Positions 27,539-41,355 of a stretch of 64,000 nucleotides of DNA are shown here, piece after piece. The notes beneath the pieces are model-generated. The model was not told where the DNA came from, searched no databases, and saw nothing but the letters and a program-made list of their open reading frames with translations. The stretch covers positions 1,798,001 to 1,862,000 of the forward strand of contig NC_068570.1 in NCBI RefSeq assembly GCF_025698545.1, written 5' to 3'. This DNA is from Gossypium raimondii. Taxonomy: Eukaryota > Streptophyta > Magnoliopsida > Malvales > Malvaceae. Positions within the stretch are counted from its first letter, which is position 1, and each line of letters begins with the position of its first letter. The translations under genes were made by a program, and so were the position numbers.

Positions 27539-27906
27539 GGGATAAATATCAAAACTATACATGAATTTTGATTCAATGTGCAATGTCACACGTGAATTTT
27601 GATTTGGTGCCATTTTATACATGAAATTTTGATTTGATTTAATTTTACAAATCACTAACAACATTGTCGAGTTAACATCATTTTAAGTTGATATATTGTA
27701 TAAATAAACAATTATATTAATCAAATATGAAAATAAATATATATATATTCGTTTCTTTAAATGTGTACAATTGAATCAAAATCAAAGTTTCATATATACA
27801 TATGAATCACAATTCAAGTTTCATGTGTCTAATTGCACCAAATCAAAGTTAATGTATCAAATTGCACATTGGACCAAATGTCATGTATAAATTTGATATT
27901 TATCCC
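27539..27906. mobile_element. 368-bp palindromic MITE with 10-bp target duplication
   Basis: It starts GGGATAAATATCAAA and ends TTTGATATTTATCCC, exact reverse complements. AATAATTTTA stands on both sides (27529-27538 and 27907-27916). A 9-10 bp duplication and a terminal G-rich inverted repeat fit a Mutator-like origin. It has no coding sequence. The intact ends and perfect flanks suggest a fairly recent insertion. Confidence 0.85.
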
Positions 27907-28746
27907 AATAATTTTAGTGTAAAAGTTACCTTAACATCATGGGAAGACATAAAAATTTTTGGGGTGAAATTAAATTATATATTTTATAGTATTTAAAATG
28001 CAATTTCACCATAGTATAGGTATATATCTTTATAGTTTTTAGAAAGATTAAGTAAAAATTTATCATTTAAAGGAGAAACTATAATTTTACCTTGTGTTAA
28101 CTTAAAATTTCATAAAGTTTAAAGGAGCTGAAGCTAAAATTTCCTATCCTTCACCTGCTTAACATGCATACATGACTTAATTTTTAAACGGAACGCCCTA
28201 AGGCCTTCCTTTCATGACAATATCTTTTTCTTCTTTTTTTCACATAAAAAGGTTATGGTCAAATTTCATCTTTAATCTCTTTACTTTTTTTGAGATTATA
28301 TAAGAATGATTAAATTTCAAATTTGATCTCTATATTTCACTCAAATTTGAAATTAAATTTCTATATTTTACTTTTGACATAATTTGTCACCTCGATTCTT
28401 ATAATGCCATTAGTTAATCTAAATATTTTATTCGATTAAAATGTTGATGTGAATTTTAAGGATTGTTAACAACGTTAAAATTCTTTATTACATTCAGTCT
28501 ATTACGGTGTCATTTTTTTTGAGGATACTGAAGTAAGTATCTTTTAATTTCAAAATGTCACGCTAGCAAATTTAACAAAAACTATAACAGTGTTAACAAA
28601 TGGACCTAAATTTTAAATTTGAAAAGTAAAAGACTAAATTTCTGAAAATAAAAATATAAAAATTAAATCCCAAATATCTGAAAAATTCACAAACTTTAAG
28701 GACATTATAACCTTAAAATTTTTACTCTATAATTTAATTAAAAATA

Positions 28747-28858
28747 AATAACCCTTCTCAACACATAAATAGAAAGATAATGTAAATCGGTGTATTTGAA
28801 CTTATGTTCGCTACATTGACAACAATACCCATATCAATCGAACTAAGACTCAATCGAC
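28747..28858 (-). mobile_element. tRNA-derived SINE copy (partial, reverse strand)
   Basis: The reverse complement reads CTTAGTTCGATTGATATGGG, then CGAACATAAGTTCAAATACA, then CTATTTATGTGTTGAGAAGG, matching the family consensus in order. Confidence 0.55.
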
Positions 28859-29005
28859 ATCATATTACCTAGATTTTAGATGTTGAATATTAAGATAAAA
28901 TAAAAATTCCCATTTATTTATTTTCCATTTTGTTTCTTCTCCGGCTACTATTTTATTGGATTTACCATTACCATGTTCACATTCAAGTTTGGTATATATA
29001 TTTTT

Positions 29006-29474
29006 GTTAAATTCGACTATTAGTCCTTGTACTTTACTGAAAAGTTGTAATTTGATCTTTGTACTTTTCGAATTAATCAATTTTAATTTCTGTACTTTTT
29101 GAAATTTGAAATTTTAATCCTTACTCAAACAATAACGATTAAATTTGTTTGGTTAAATCCAATTATTAGTAATGTACTATGCATAAAATTGTATATATGG
29201 TCAATATTCTCCATTTGGGTAATTCTAAATCCTATATTCTCTTTTCAAAATTTGAAATTTTAATATTTACATAGATGACTGTCGTTAATCTATTAACTAG
29301 ATTTTTAGTGAGTAATATGTGAAAATAACAAGGTGACATGGTATTACACATATAATAGTATGTCAGGCGTATCAGATACTGGAAAAAAAAATTTAACTTA
29401 ATAAACTTAATAGTTTTCATAAGGATTGGAATTTTAAATTTTAAAAAGTATAGGGACTAATAGCAAAATTCAAC
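29006..29474. mobile_element. Fold-back element ending just before the protease promoter
   Basis: The left end GTTAAATTCGACTATTAGTCC is mirrored by the right end GGACTAATAGCAAAATTCAAC in reverse complement, and the next bases (TTGTACTTT / AAAGTATAG) also pair. Its right end lies 17 bases before the TATA box of the RD21-like gene and about 71 before its start codon. No convincing target duplication was seen. Confidence 0.6.
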
Positions 29475-29491
29475 CTATTTTCTTTTCCCTT

Positions 29492-29498
29492 TATAAAC
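29492..29498 (+). promoter_or_regulatory. TATA box of the RD21-like gene
   Basis: TATAAAC lies 54 bases before the start codon. With a start site about 30 bases downstream, the leader would be about 25 bases. Confidence 0.55.
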
Positions 29499-29545
29499 TC
29501 ATACATCACTACACTTTCTTCCACCCCACATTCAAAATCCACTAT

Positions 29546-32323
<2,778 letters not shown>

Positions 32324-34307
32324 ATCGAAAACCGACATGTATGATGGTAAAGCAGCTGTGAACAAACAGGTTGCTGTTAATTTCTATTGTCCTCTGTATT
32401 TCATTTCATTATTTATTAATGGCTTCTAAGAATTTGATTACTTGTCAACATGTAATGTTGTTTATACTTTCTTCGTATTAATTATTAAATTTAGGTTTTC
32501 GTACGCGTATTTTAAACGAGTTTAATTTTTATTCTAAATGAAACAAAAAATAGGGTAAATTTTATAATTAATCACTTAATTATTAGTACATTTTTGGTTT
32601 GGTCAATCAACTAAGAAATTTTTTAATTTAATCACTTTTTGATCCCCTATTAAATTGTTAATGGAAATAAAGATGCGGCTTTTTTTAATTGGTATAATAA
32701 TATATTCAGTCCTCAGTACTCACTCGTTCTATCATTTTGGTCCTAATATTAAAGCTTGTTTGCCAAATTTTCTATTTCAAGCTCTTTCGTTGCCCAATGA
32801 AGCCAATTTGATTTTTGAAACAGTCCATTTGAACCAGGTATTTCCCACGAACATCACTCAAGTCAAAGCACAAACAAAACCAAAATCGACAAACAAAACT
32901 GAGTCAGCACGTTGACAATGTGGCCTTTGACTCCCCCCCCCCCCTTTAATGAGTTCAACGTCAACTTTAAAGGAAGTTTATTAATGAATGAACCCCCTTT
33001 TAATCTGTGGTTAGATCCAAAGTCTTTGAAATTTTAGCCATTGACTTTACCTATTTCTGCACATGAAACTGGATTTGACTATAGCCTTAAATGACTTTAT
33101 ATGTGAACACAGCATGAAGGGAACAAAATACGACGAAATTCCAAGAATGTCAGCCATAATTCTCTAACTAAAAACATATAAAATAGATAGGTTTAATTGA
33201 GTTTTTAGTTCGAAATTTGGGATTTAATTATTATAATTTGATTTCATATAATTTGGTTCGCATATTGTTATAATGTTATCAATAGATCTAAACTGATAAC
33301 ATCGTTAATTATTGTTGTTAAAATGATAATATGATTTTTTTGTTTGTTTTTTAGTCATACAATCAAGGTTGCATAAAAATCTAATTAACTATGTTTACAA
33401 TCGATAATGAATTTATGTCATCTGAATGCTTGAGTTTTTTTTTTTTAATTCACATCATCACTTTAATGAAACTAACAATTTTATCAATTTACATCTATTA
33501 ATATTATTACAAATGTGTTAAAAGTCTTCCTGAGAAGAAAATGGGTCGAAGGTTGGTTTTGGTTTCGTGAAATATTCAATCCTACAAGATAAAGGAATAA
33601 CTATGGGGCCACCAAAGATTGAGATTTGGGACGTTTTTCGATGCTTAAGTTAGTGAGGGAAAGGTAATGAAAGCTAGAGAGAATGTTTTTGTAGAATAAT
33701 GATAGATAAAACCGTTCCTTCCATATGTAATTGGCTAAAGCTAGTACCTTTGATCCAATAGGACTATGCCTCGGGTCCTTTGTTGATCTTGCCCTCTGGC
33801 GTTTGGCAAGTACCGATTTATCTAGACTTAAGTATATTCTCTTGAACCGGTATAACAAAACGTATAAAAATAAATTACATCAAATTAAAAAAAATCCCAA
33901 CTTTACTAAATTTCAAGATGGTAGAGGGACTTAAAATCATAACTAGACCAAATAAATATAAAAATAAAATTCTATTGATATTTAGGTGAGCAAGTTTCAA
34001 TGGAATTTCCATTAACAATATACTCTATATAGTAGAACATTTCAGTCACATATGGCAATTTAAACAGGTTGATGTGTTGGAGATTAAGCAAGTTGATGGG
34101 TTTTCTCTCATAAACAATTCAAAACCACCCCATGATTGATACAGCTAAGAAGATGACTAAAACAGGCTCTGTCAACCCTTACCAATTAAGGAGAGATAAT
34201 TATATTCCCTCCATTCCTATAAATACTAGTTGCAGCAGCTTCTATATTGTCATACTAAGAACAGCATTTTTTTCATCAAGCTATAAAGTTGTTCTATACT
34301 CGTAGTC
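32324..34307. other. Intergenic between the protease and C2 genes
   Basis: It holds the 3' untranslated region of the protease gene and the promoter of the C2 gene. A run of 12 C is at 32933-32944. Open frames at 32655-32915 and 33601-33934 show no recognisable domain. At about 32553 there is one arm of the common GGTAAATTTTATAATTAATCAC repeat. Confidence 0.45.
34218..34225 (+). promoter_or_regulatory. TATA box of the C2-domain gene
   Basis: TATAAATA lies 90 bases before the start codon, a normal distance for a leader of about 55-60 bases. Confidence 0.6.
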
Positions 34308-36011
34308 ATGTCGATCCAAGGCCTTCCGTTCGAGGTTACAGGTACGACATATCTATATACATTGTATGTATAGAGATTTATGATTGACCTAATTCCTAGT
34401 TGCCATTGCTATGTTTTGTTCATATCCATCCATTTTTGCAGTCGTTGGATGCTATAACTTGGAGGACAAGGAATGGATATCAAAACAAGATCCTTATGTT
34501 TGTGTCGAATATGGAAGTGCTAAGTATGGGACTAGAACCTGCACTGGTATCTTTCTTTTCTCTATTTACGAAACCGATTTTGAAATTTATGTTCGGATTT
34601 CGTTCTTTAAACTAATTTTTTTTTTGGTTTAGATGGAGGGAAGAATCCTACTTTTCAGGAGAAATTCGTATTTACGCTTATCGAAGGCCTCAAGGAACTG
34701 AATGTGGTCGTTTGGAACAGCAACACGATCGTCGCCGATGATCACATCGGAACTGGAAGGTAAATGATCTAAATCTACAATCCCCAAGAAAAAAACATTA
34801 ACTTAATGTTCAAGGAACTGAGTTTGTCTTGCTTGTGTTGCAGGGTTCAACTCCATAAAGTCCTTTCCCAAGGTTTTGATGATTGTACTTGGCCACTTCA
34901 AAGCAAATATGGCAGGTTAGCTAAATAGGAAAGCTTGTATAATTCTCTTTTTTAGTAGAATCACATGTGTACTTATCTGTTTTACAATTTAAACCTAATC
35001 TACGATAAATTTATTTCAAAACAGGCATGCTGGGGAAGTGAGGCTCATATTACACTACTCCAATGCCAAAGCCCCAGTAAGTTAATTACCTACTTACCAA
35101 GTTCCACATATTTGCAAAATTCCATCAATCCTGAATGTTGAATACATACATATACATATATATATATATATTATGTATATTATGTTATATGGGTTAATTG
35201 TATGATAAGGATTTTAAATTGGTCCCAATCTCCAAAACGTTTTAATTGAGTCTTTAATATATGGGTATCATATCAATTAGGTCTTTTCTACTACTTTAGG
35301 CGTTAGATATTAGTTTTAATATAATATGAAGTATATTTAAAACATGTGGATTAAATTTTAAACAGCGTGAACCTATAATATAGACAAATCGGATTTGACA
35401 TGTTTAAAGGAAAAAAAAATTGCTCTCATAAATTTGAATGACACTATTTGTTTTTTTTTTTTTCTAATACGTTTGATTATGTTGTCCATGCAACGGGTTT
35501 TAAATATGTTCTGGACGTCCAATTTTACTGCTATGTTGAAAGAAAGGTCTAATTGATATTGCAATCATACTATAAGGACTCAATAAAATGTTTTGAAAAT
35601 TAGGTACCAATTTAGAATGTGGATCATAGTTTGGAACATCTTGTGCAATTGACCTTTTATATATATATATATATAAATACATGCATAGCTGACCAAGTAA
35701 CCATGGTATTCAAATGTAGCAACCACAAAAATCAAAATGCAAGACAAAATCAATTGAAGAATATGTACCATCTGCACCTTTCAGCCAGGTCTCACCATAT
35801 GGTTACCCACCAGCACCATCAGCAGCTCCTTACCCAACAATGTCATATGCAGCTCCATCTCATTACAAGTCATGTCCTACAGCAGCCCCTGCTGCTGTAG
35901 GTTACCCTCACCATGCCCCTCTTGCACCTTATCCACCACAAACATACCCACCACCACCACCACAGGCCTCAACTTATTATCCACCAGGTACATTCTTATT
36001 GCTGCATTTAT

Positions 36012-36043
<32 letters not shown>

Positions 36044-36135
36044 TTATATATTCCATGTTTATCAATTGCTTGATCTGAACTTTTCTGATTGTCGGTGCAG
36101 CTCCGACCGGAATCTATCCTCCACCACCCTATTGA
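34308..36135 (+). CDS. C2-domain protein with proline/tyrosine-rich tail
   Basis: Probably a calcium- and lipid-binding peripheral membrane protein (C2 plus PYP-rich tail, broadly like plant SRC2-type and small C2 proteins). Seven exons, 34308-34341, 34442-34546, 34633-34759, 34844-34915, 35025-35076, 35720-35987 and 36101-36135, sum to 693 nt (230 codons plus stop). The C2 domain covers about residues 5-125: FEVTVVGCYNLEDKEW, then KQDPYVCVEYG, GGKNPTFQEKFVF, DDHIGTGRVQL and EVRLILHYS. The tail (from about 131) has YGYPPAP, YAAPSHY and PPPPPQ repeats and ends in IYPPPPY. The acceptor at 35719 is chosen because it keeps the frame; a few residues at that junction are uncertain. Intron 5 holds a fold-back element. 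Confidence 0.85.
35185..35640. mobile_element. Fold-back element (family D) in intron 5 of the C2 gene
   Basis: AAATTGGTCCCAATCTCCAA...TTGAGTC...ATATCAATTAGGTC on the left is mirrored by GGTCTAATTGATAT...GGACTCAATAAAATG...GGTACCAATTTAG on the right. Single or decayed copies lie near 18296-18470 and 49977-50230. Confidence 0.65.
36014..36046. repeat. CA/TA microsatellite in the last intron of the C2 gene
   Basis: A run of alternating AC followed by alternating TA. This is a useful polymorphic site but has no seen function. Confidence 0.8.
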
Positions 36136-36837
36136 GCTATTTCAAGCACATAAAATTACTACATCAATAGAAGGTGCAACAATTCATTGTCCGAGCCATC
36201 AATAGAAGAAATTTTCATTGCATTGGATTTGTGATCTGTATTTCACACAACATTATGTCTTTTTTTCTTGATGAATTGGTTTCTTGTAATCTACTCTTCT
36301 CTGCGATTTCTATATAATAAAAAAAAGTGGTTCTCTCAAGTTGGTATTTGTAGCATTTTGACAAAGTATCAATAATGGTGACCAACTAGTGGTGAGCAAA
36401 TAATTTATCTTATTATATATATGCAAGTTATGAATCAAAAACTTATTTAACTAAATAAAATATTATTATGTTAAAATAAATAAATTTAGAGTAATAAAAA
36501 CTAATTTCTATTTTTCAACGAGCAATTAAATCTAAATATAAGAAAATATTATTATATTTAAATTAAATTAAATATTTAATTAATTAAAGTCAGATAAATA
36601 TTGATTCGTGTTGAATTACATTTTGGTTGTAATTTAAACTATTCAAATTTTTATATAAGTAATATTTTGTTATTTTAAATTATTTTTACTTGAAATAATT
36701 TTATTATTATATTAAAATTAATATAAAAATTCAATAGATATAATCAGATAAAATATTAAATTACACTTTATATTCAATTTGAAATACATTTTTGTTGTAA
36801 TTTAATTTGTTTAAATTTATAAATAAGTAATATTTTA

Positions 36838-37499
36838 TCTATACTATTATTTAAGCTATTGACCGATGGCGTCACGAGTCAATTAGGCTCCAACTCGATT
36901 AGGAAAATTATGAAAATGTCATTTCATAAAATAAATTATATTATTTGAGGGTATTTTAATTTTTTAATTTTAACAATATCCAATAAAAACTTTTCATGCG
37001 ATTGGATTTGGTGTACTATTAACATTAATAAAATATTAATTTGACCACTAAATCAAAACTTTATTTTAATATAATATTTACATTTTAATTTTATTATGCA
37101 AACTTTATTACCTCAATCAATTGTATATTTATACTATCATTTAAGCCTCTGACTGAGTTGGTGTCACGAGTCAACTAGATACCAACTCGATAGGAAAATT
37201 ATAGAAATGTATTTCTGTAATTAATAATGTTGTTGATCAAGTTGGTGTCACAAGTTGACTTGACACTAACTCAAGATTGATGATAGCACCATGATACACC
37301 ATTGTAGTACATTTGGTATTTTTAATATGATGTATTTACGTGTTTAAATTTCATTTTACTCACAATTTAATCCATTTTTCATTTTAATATCGTATATATT
37401 TCATTCATATGTTATTAGTTTCATTATTTATTGTATGTTATTTTTAAACTAACATCAATGCTAGTTTCCACACACATACGTATGTGATAAAATTTCTAG
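36838..37499 (+). mobile_element. Non-autonomous Helitron-like element
   Basis: The left end is A then TCTATACTATTATTTAAGC, the TC start common in plant Helitrons. The right end has a perfect 14-base palindrome CACATACGTATGTG (37473-37486), nine bases, then CTAG followed by T. This is the hairpin-CTRR-T arrangement, and the host A/T junction is as expected. The first about 100 bases recur at about 37129-37230 (TATACTATCATTTAAGC...GGTGTCACGAGTCAACTAG), so the interior is partly duplicated or a second element is nested. No Rep/helicase is present. Confidence 0.65.
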
Positions 37500-37982
37500 T
37501 TATCTTAAATTGTTTTACTCAAACGTAAGAAAATAATTTTATTATATTAAAACAAAAAATTGAATAAATAAAATCCGATACATATTGAACCAAATTGGGT
37601 GGTCGGTTGAAATATTAGTCCGAAAATAGGGGTTGTATTGATTGACTCAAGAACCGATACATATTGGTCGAACTAAGCTAAAAAAATCAATTGAATCAAT
37701 TTTCTCTATTTTTAAAATATATTTTTTATTTTTATTAATTTTTAATAATTTATTTAGTCGAACCAGACGGGCCGATCAAATTAGGAACTAATGACCTAAT
37801 TAGTTTATGTACCAACTTGGAAAAGCATAGTAGTTTAGGTGCCACTTATGACAAAAAAAAAGATTAGTACTATTTGTGGGTTAAATCAAATTTTAATAAT
37901 TTTCTCCATAATTTTTTTATCAATATCATTATATGTTCTAATCATATCTAATCTTTTTGACACAATGCCTAAAACTACTCAT

Positions 37983-38092
37983 AGCTCCTCCCAACCCATA
38001 AATAGAAGGATAATGCGTTTTAACACATTCGAACCCATGTCCTCTTACATTAGCAACAATATCTATGCCAATCAAGTTAGTACTCAATCGGC
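37983..38092 (-). mobile_element. tRNA-derived SINE copy (reverse strand)
   Basis: The reverse complement reads CTAACTTGATTGGCATAGAT (A-box region), GACATGGGTTCGAATGTG (B-box region) and GCATTATCCTTCTATTTATG. It is the best-preserved reverse copy; the 3' tail is not clear. Confidence 0.65.
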
Positions 38093-38516
38093 CCCTAACT
38101 TTTAAATATAATTCTAATAACTCTACTTTAATTTTGACAACTCTTTTAAAACTTTGACAATATCCATATAACCATATAAAAAAGGACAAGTGGCACACCC
38201 ACCTCTTTTTTAAAATGGTTAAATTTTAATTTTGGTCTGTATAATATACTTAAATTTAAGATATAGTTTATATACTTTAATTTTAACATAATTAGATCCC
38301 TATAATTTTATAATGTTATTAGTTAATCTAAATAGTTAATATTGTTCACTATTTCAATCAAAATATTGAGTCAATTTTTCCTAAGAATACTATTCCAATA
38401 GATGATTTTGAATGGTTGTTTTAAGAAAAATCCTAATAAGCATTTTCAACGTTATTTTATTTACATGACTATCAAGTATTTTTTAATTTCAAAATATCAC
38501 ATCAAATAATTTACAG

Positions 38517-39425
38517 TAAATTATACAAATGGTCACTCAACTATGCTCGCGTTCCTGTTTTAGTCACTTAACTTTAAAAGTATTTAATTTAGACACTAAA
38601 CCTTGTATTCGTCCCTATTTTGATAACCCGTTGTTCAATTGATAACGGAAATAATGACATGACATTTTTCTAACTAGTATAATAACACATTTAATCATCA
38701 ATACTTACATATTCTATCAATTTGATCTTAATTCTAAATAATTCAATAAATTTAACCCTTCACGTGTACAAATTCTATCAATTTGATACTCATATTTCCT
38801 AACCAATAGAAAGCTTTGACAACATAGGCATTCCAAACCCCAAAAAGGGGGAAAAAAACTTCTCCAATTGTGCAAATATAACATACTTTACGGGTTTCTT
38901 GAGAATTAAACTATACAAGATTTTAATTTTTGGGTCATTTAAATTTCTACTTTTTATTGTATTTAATGGTTATCCAATTTAATCCACGGCTCAAAGATAG
39001 GTTCTTTGTTGTTGGAAAAAAATGAAAAATAAATTATTTTTTTGTTAATTGATTTTATTTTATATGCCAAATCATCTATAAAGAAGAACCTCAATTTTAT
39101 GTTAATTATTCTGGATTTTATTGAATTAATTAGTACCTATTGCTAGATTTTATGTTTCTTAAGCTTAGTTCTTTAGATTTGGATGTTCAGCGGTGATCCA
39201 ACTATTTGATTTCTGTGTTATTTATTACATGTTATATTTGTACAATTGGATTTTTTTTGGGGGGGGGATTTTACAAATTTATAGATAGCTGAAATTTTTG
39301 TTAAAAATTTGAGGATCAAATCGATAGAACTTATAAATCTGAAGGGTTAAATTTATTGAATTATTAAAATTAGAATCATATTGATAAAATATACAGGTGA
39401 CTATTTGTATAATTTACCCAATAAT
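38517..39425. mobile_element. Large fold-back element, about 0.9 kb
   Basis: It begins GTAAATTATACAAATGGTCA and ends TGACTATTTGTATAATTTAC. Pairing continues through TTCTATCAATTTGAT, AATTCAATAAATTTAACCC and their mirrors on the right (about 39300-39400). The interior is AT-rich without a coding frame. Confidence 0.65.
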
Positions 39426-39846
39426 TTAATAGAAGATTAAAAATAAGAGTGATTAAATTCCATAGGTAATTATCCCAACACAAAGAGTGGATAGAGAAGG
39501 ATACTAGTTTGACATAATTATGAACAGAGGCATATTAAAGAAAGCAAAAGCAAAAGTGCAATTTGGTAAAAAAGAAAACAAGCCTGCCTGGGATCCACTG
39601 TACAAGTGACATAAAAAAAAGTTGGAAAAAAGGCTACATAATAAATTCATCTGAAAAGCTAATAACTCAAGTGGGACAAAGCTTCAATGACTATTGCAAG
39701 CATGAAGGCAAGCAAGTCAACAATGGTGGAAACTGGAAACATGGCCTGAATTCTGTGATCACAATTAACACTTTGGGAAATTTCCCCAAAATTTTCCATC
39801 AATTTGGAAATATACAGAAGTATAATCACGGGTAAAAGTATCGAGA

Positions 39847-40158
39847 CCTTTGTATTAAGAGTAGGGTTGTATTTTACCCTCTCTCATAAAAAAATAGGCA
39901 AATTAACTCTTGTACGTTAAATCAAAGAGCAAACTAATCTTTCTGTTAAAAATTCCATCTAATTTTTTACTGCTAAAATTTGATCTCTATATGTACACAT
40001 AACACGTCAGGTGTAACTGTCTAATTACTCTATTAATTAGTTTTTAACAGTGGAAATAGATGAATTTAAAAAAAAAACAATTTACTCTTTGATTTAATAT
40101 ACAAGAGCTAATTTGCCCGTAAAGCGGACAAAATACAATTTGATTCTAGTATGAGAGC
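39847..40158. mobile_element. Fold-back element, family A (best copy)
   Basis: The left arm contains TATTAAGAGTAGGGTTGTAT, GGCAAATTAACTCTTGTAC and TTAAATCAAAGAGCAAAC. The right arm gives the same order in reverse complement (TTTACTCTTTGATTTAATAT, AAGAGCTAATTTGCCC, AAAATACAATTTG). The arms are about 140 bases. Confidence 0.7.
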
Positions 40159-41355
40159 CCCACATGCACGCAGACATTCATATACAAACAAAGATATATA
40201 ACAAATTTGCAACTGATATATTAGTTATTATTCCCTTATACCCTGTTGCAGCCTGAAGGATAATGTTACAGCAAATACTAAAAATATCGTCATGAAGCAA
40301 GCAAGTTATGGGGCAAAATGCTAAACTGACATTCTGATTTAGCTATAACATACAAAAGGATAACTAGTTAAACGTACCTCGGATTCAGTGGTGGAAACGG
40401 CAACAAAACAACTAAAACAAGCACCACGTAAGGAGTTGAAGACCTCCCCACCTGGTTAAATTGGAACTTCAATTGTGAAGTTCCGATTGGCATGCTTTGC
40501 TTTGCTTTTGATGTGTATTTTTTCCTGTAGGTGAGAAGACAGAGATACAATATAACCCAGACAAAATCAAGATAATTGCAATATGTCCAAGCTAGATTTA
40601 TACAAGCACAGCTAAAACCAGAAACTGTCAACAATTTCAGAAACAAAGTACGTGTCCCGATCAATAGAAACAAAATATAAATACATTACATGCTTTATAG
40701 AATTGATAAAAGAAGTTCTAGGAAAAAGATGGATGAGTTAACTATTCAAAGATTCACAAACAGCTCAACGAATGGTACTAATGCAGTTTCTAACCAATTA
40801 CAATCGGATAGAAAGTATTCACAAACATAAACCATGAAAAAATGCCCCACAAAAAAAACTAATAGCAGTTATCATGTTTGAATGATTCAACATGTCATAG
40901 ATATATCTGGATTCATTTCATATATAAATTGACTAAAAACAGAGAACTTCTATCACTATTTTACTTATATTTAACTATTTGATGCATAAAACTGCAGTCG
41001 AGTGGTTCCAATACAAACAAACATCCTATCTAATGAGCAAATGTATCCCATTCAGTATGCATAAAAAGAACAGGAAGCAATATACTGCACAAATCCAACT
41101 AATGTATCGATAATTGATCATATACGGAGAAAAAAGATTTGAGCGAGCTTGCTAAATAACAGAAATATAGGAAAATAAAAGAGAACCTATCACTTAGATG
41201 AAGATTGAATTCTAAAGGCCATCAACAGCACAACGTATTTTTAAAAAATACACAGAAACAGAATCAGATACTACAATACACTATAATGTAACCAGCTCAA
41301 GACCCAGAGTGTTTTTCCCACTATTTTCATTGCAACTTCACGTCGTCCATCCAAG

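Larger units (their letters stand above)
22310..29000. other. Long intergenic region without a gene
   Basis: Nearly 7 kb with no coding frame. It holds a three-copy tandem repeat (23154-23466), a possible degraded tRNA-like SINE (about 23585-23690), part of fold-back family A (about 25500-25660), reverse-strand SINE copies (26234-26330 and 28747-28858), the 368-bp MITE (27539-27906) and the second copy of the dispersed repeat at 28265-28735. A degenerate element starting GGGTTGTAAATGAACTGAGC is near 26426; its right end could not be found. Confidence 0.5.
36136..41355. other. Long intergenic region without a gene
   Basis: More than 5 kb, with no coding frame supported. It holds a Helitron-like element (36838-37499), a reverse-strand SINE (37983-38092), a large fold-back (38517-39425) and family A (39847-40158). 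The frame at 39563-39835 starts at TTG and has no known domain. The 40368-40673 frame is likewise unsupported. The last kilobase probably includes the 3' untranslated region of the F-box gene. Confidence 0.45.

Noticed and set aside
39563-39835. 90-codon frame on the + strand
   Set aside because: It begins at TTG, not ATG, has no recognisable domain, and no splice partners were found.
40368-40673. 101-codon frame on the - strand downstream of the F-box gene
   Set aside because: Hydrophobic, low-complexity reading without a known domain; likely untranslated or intergenic sequence.
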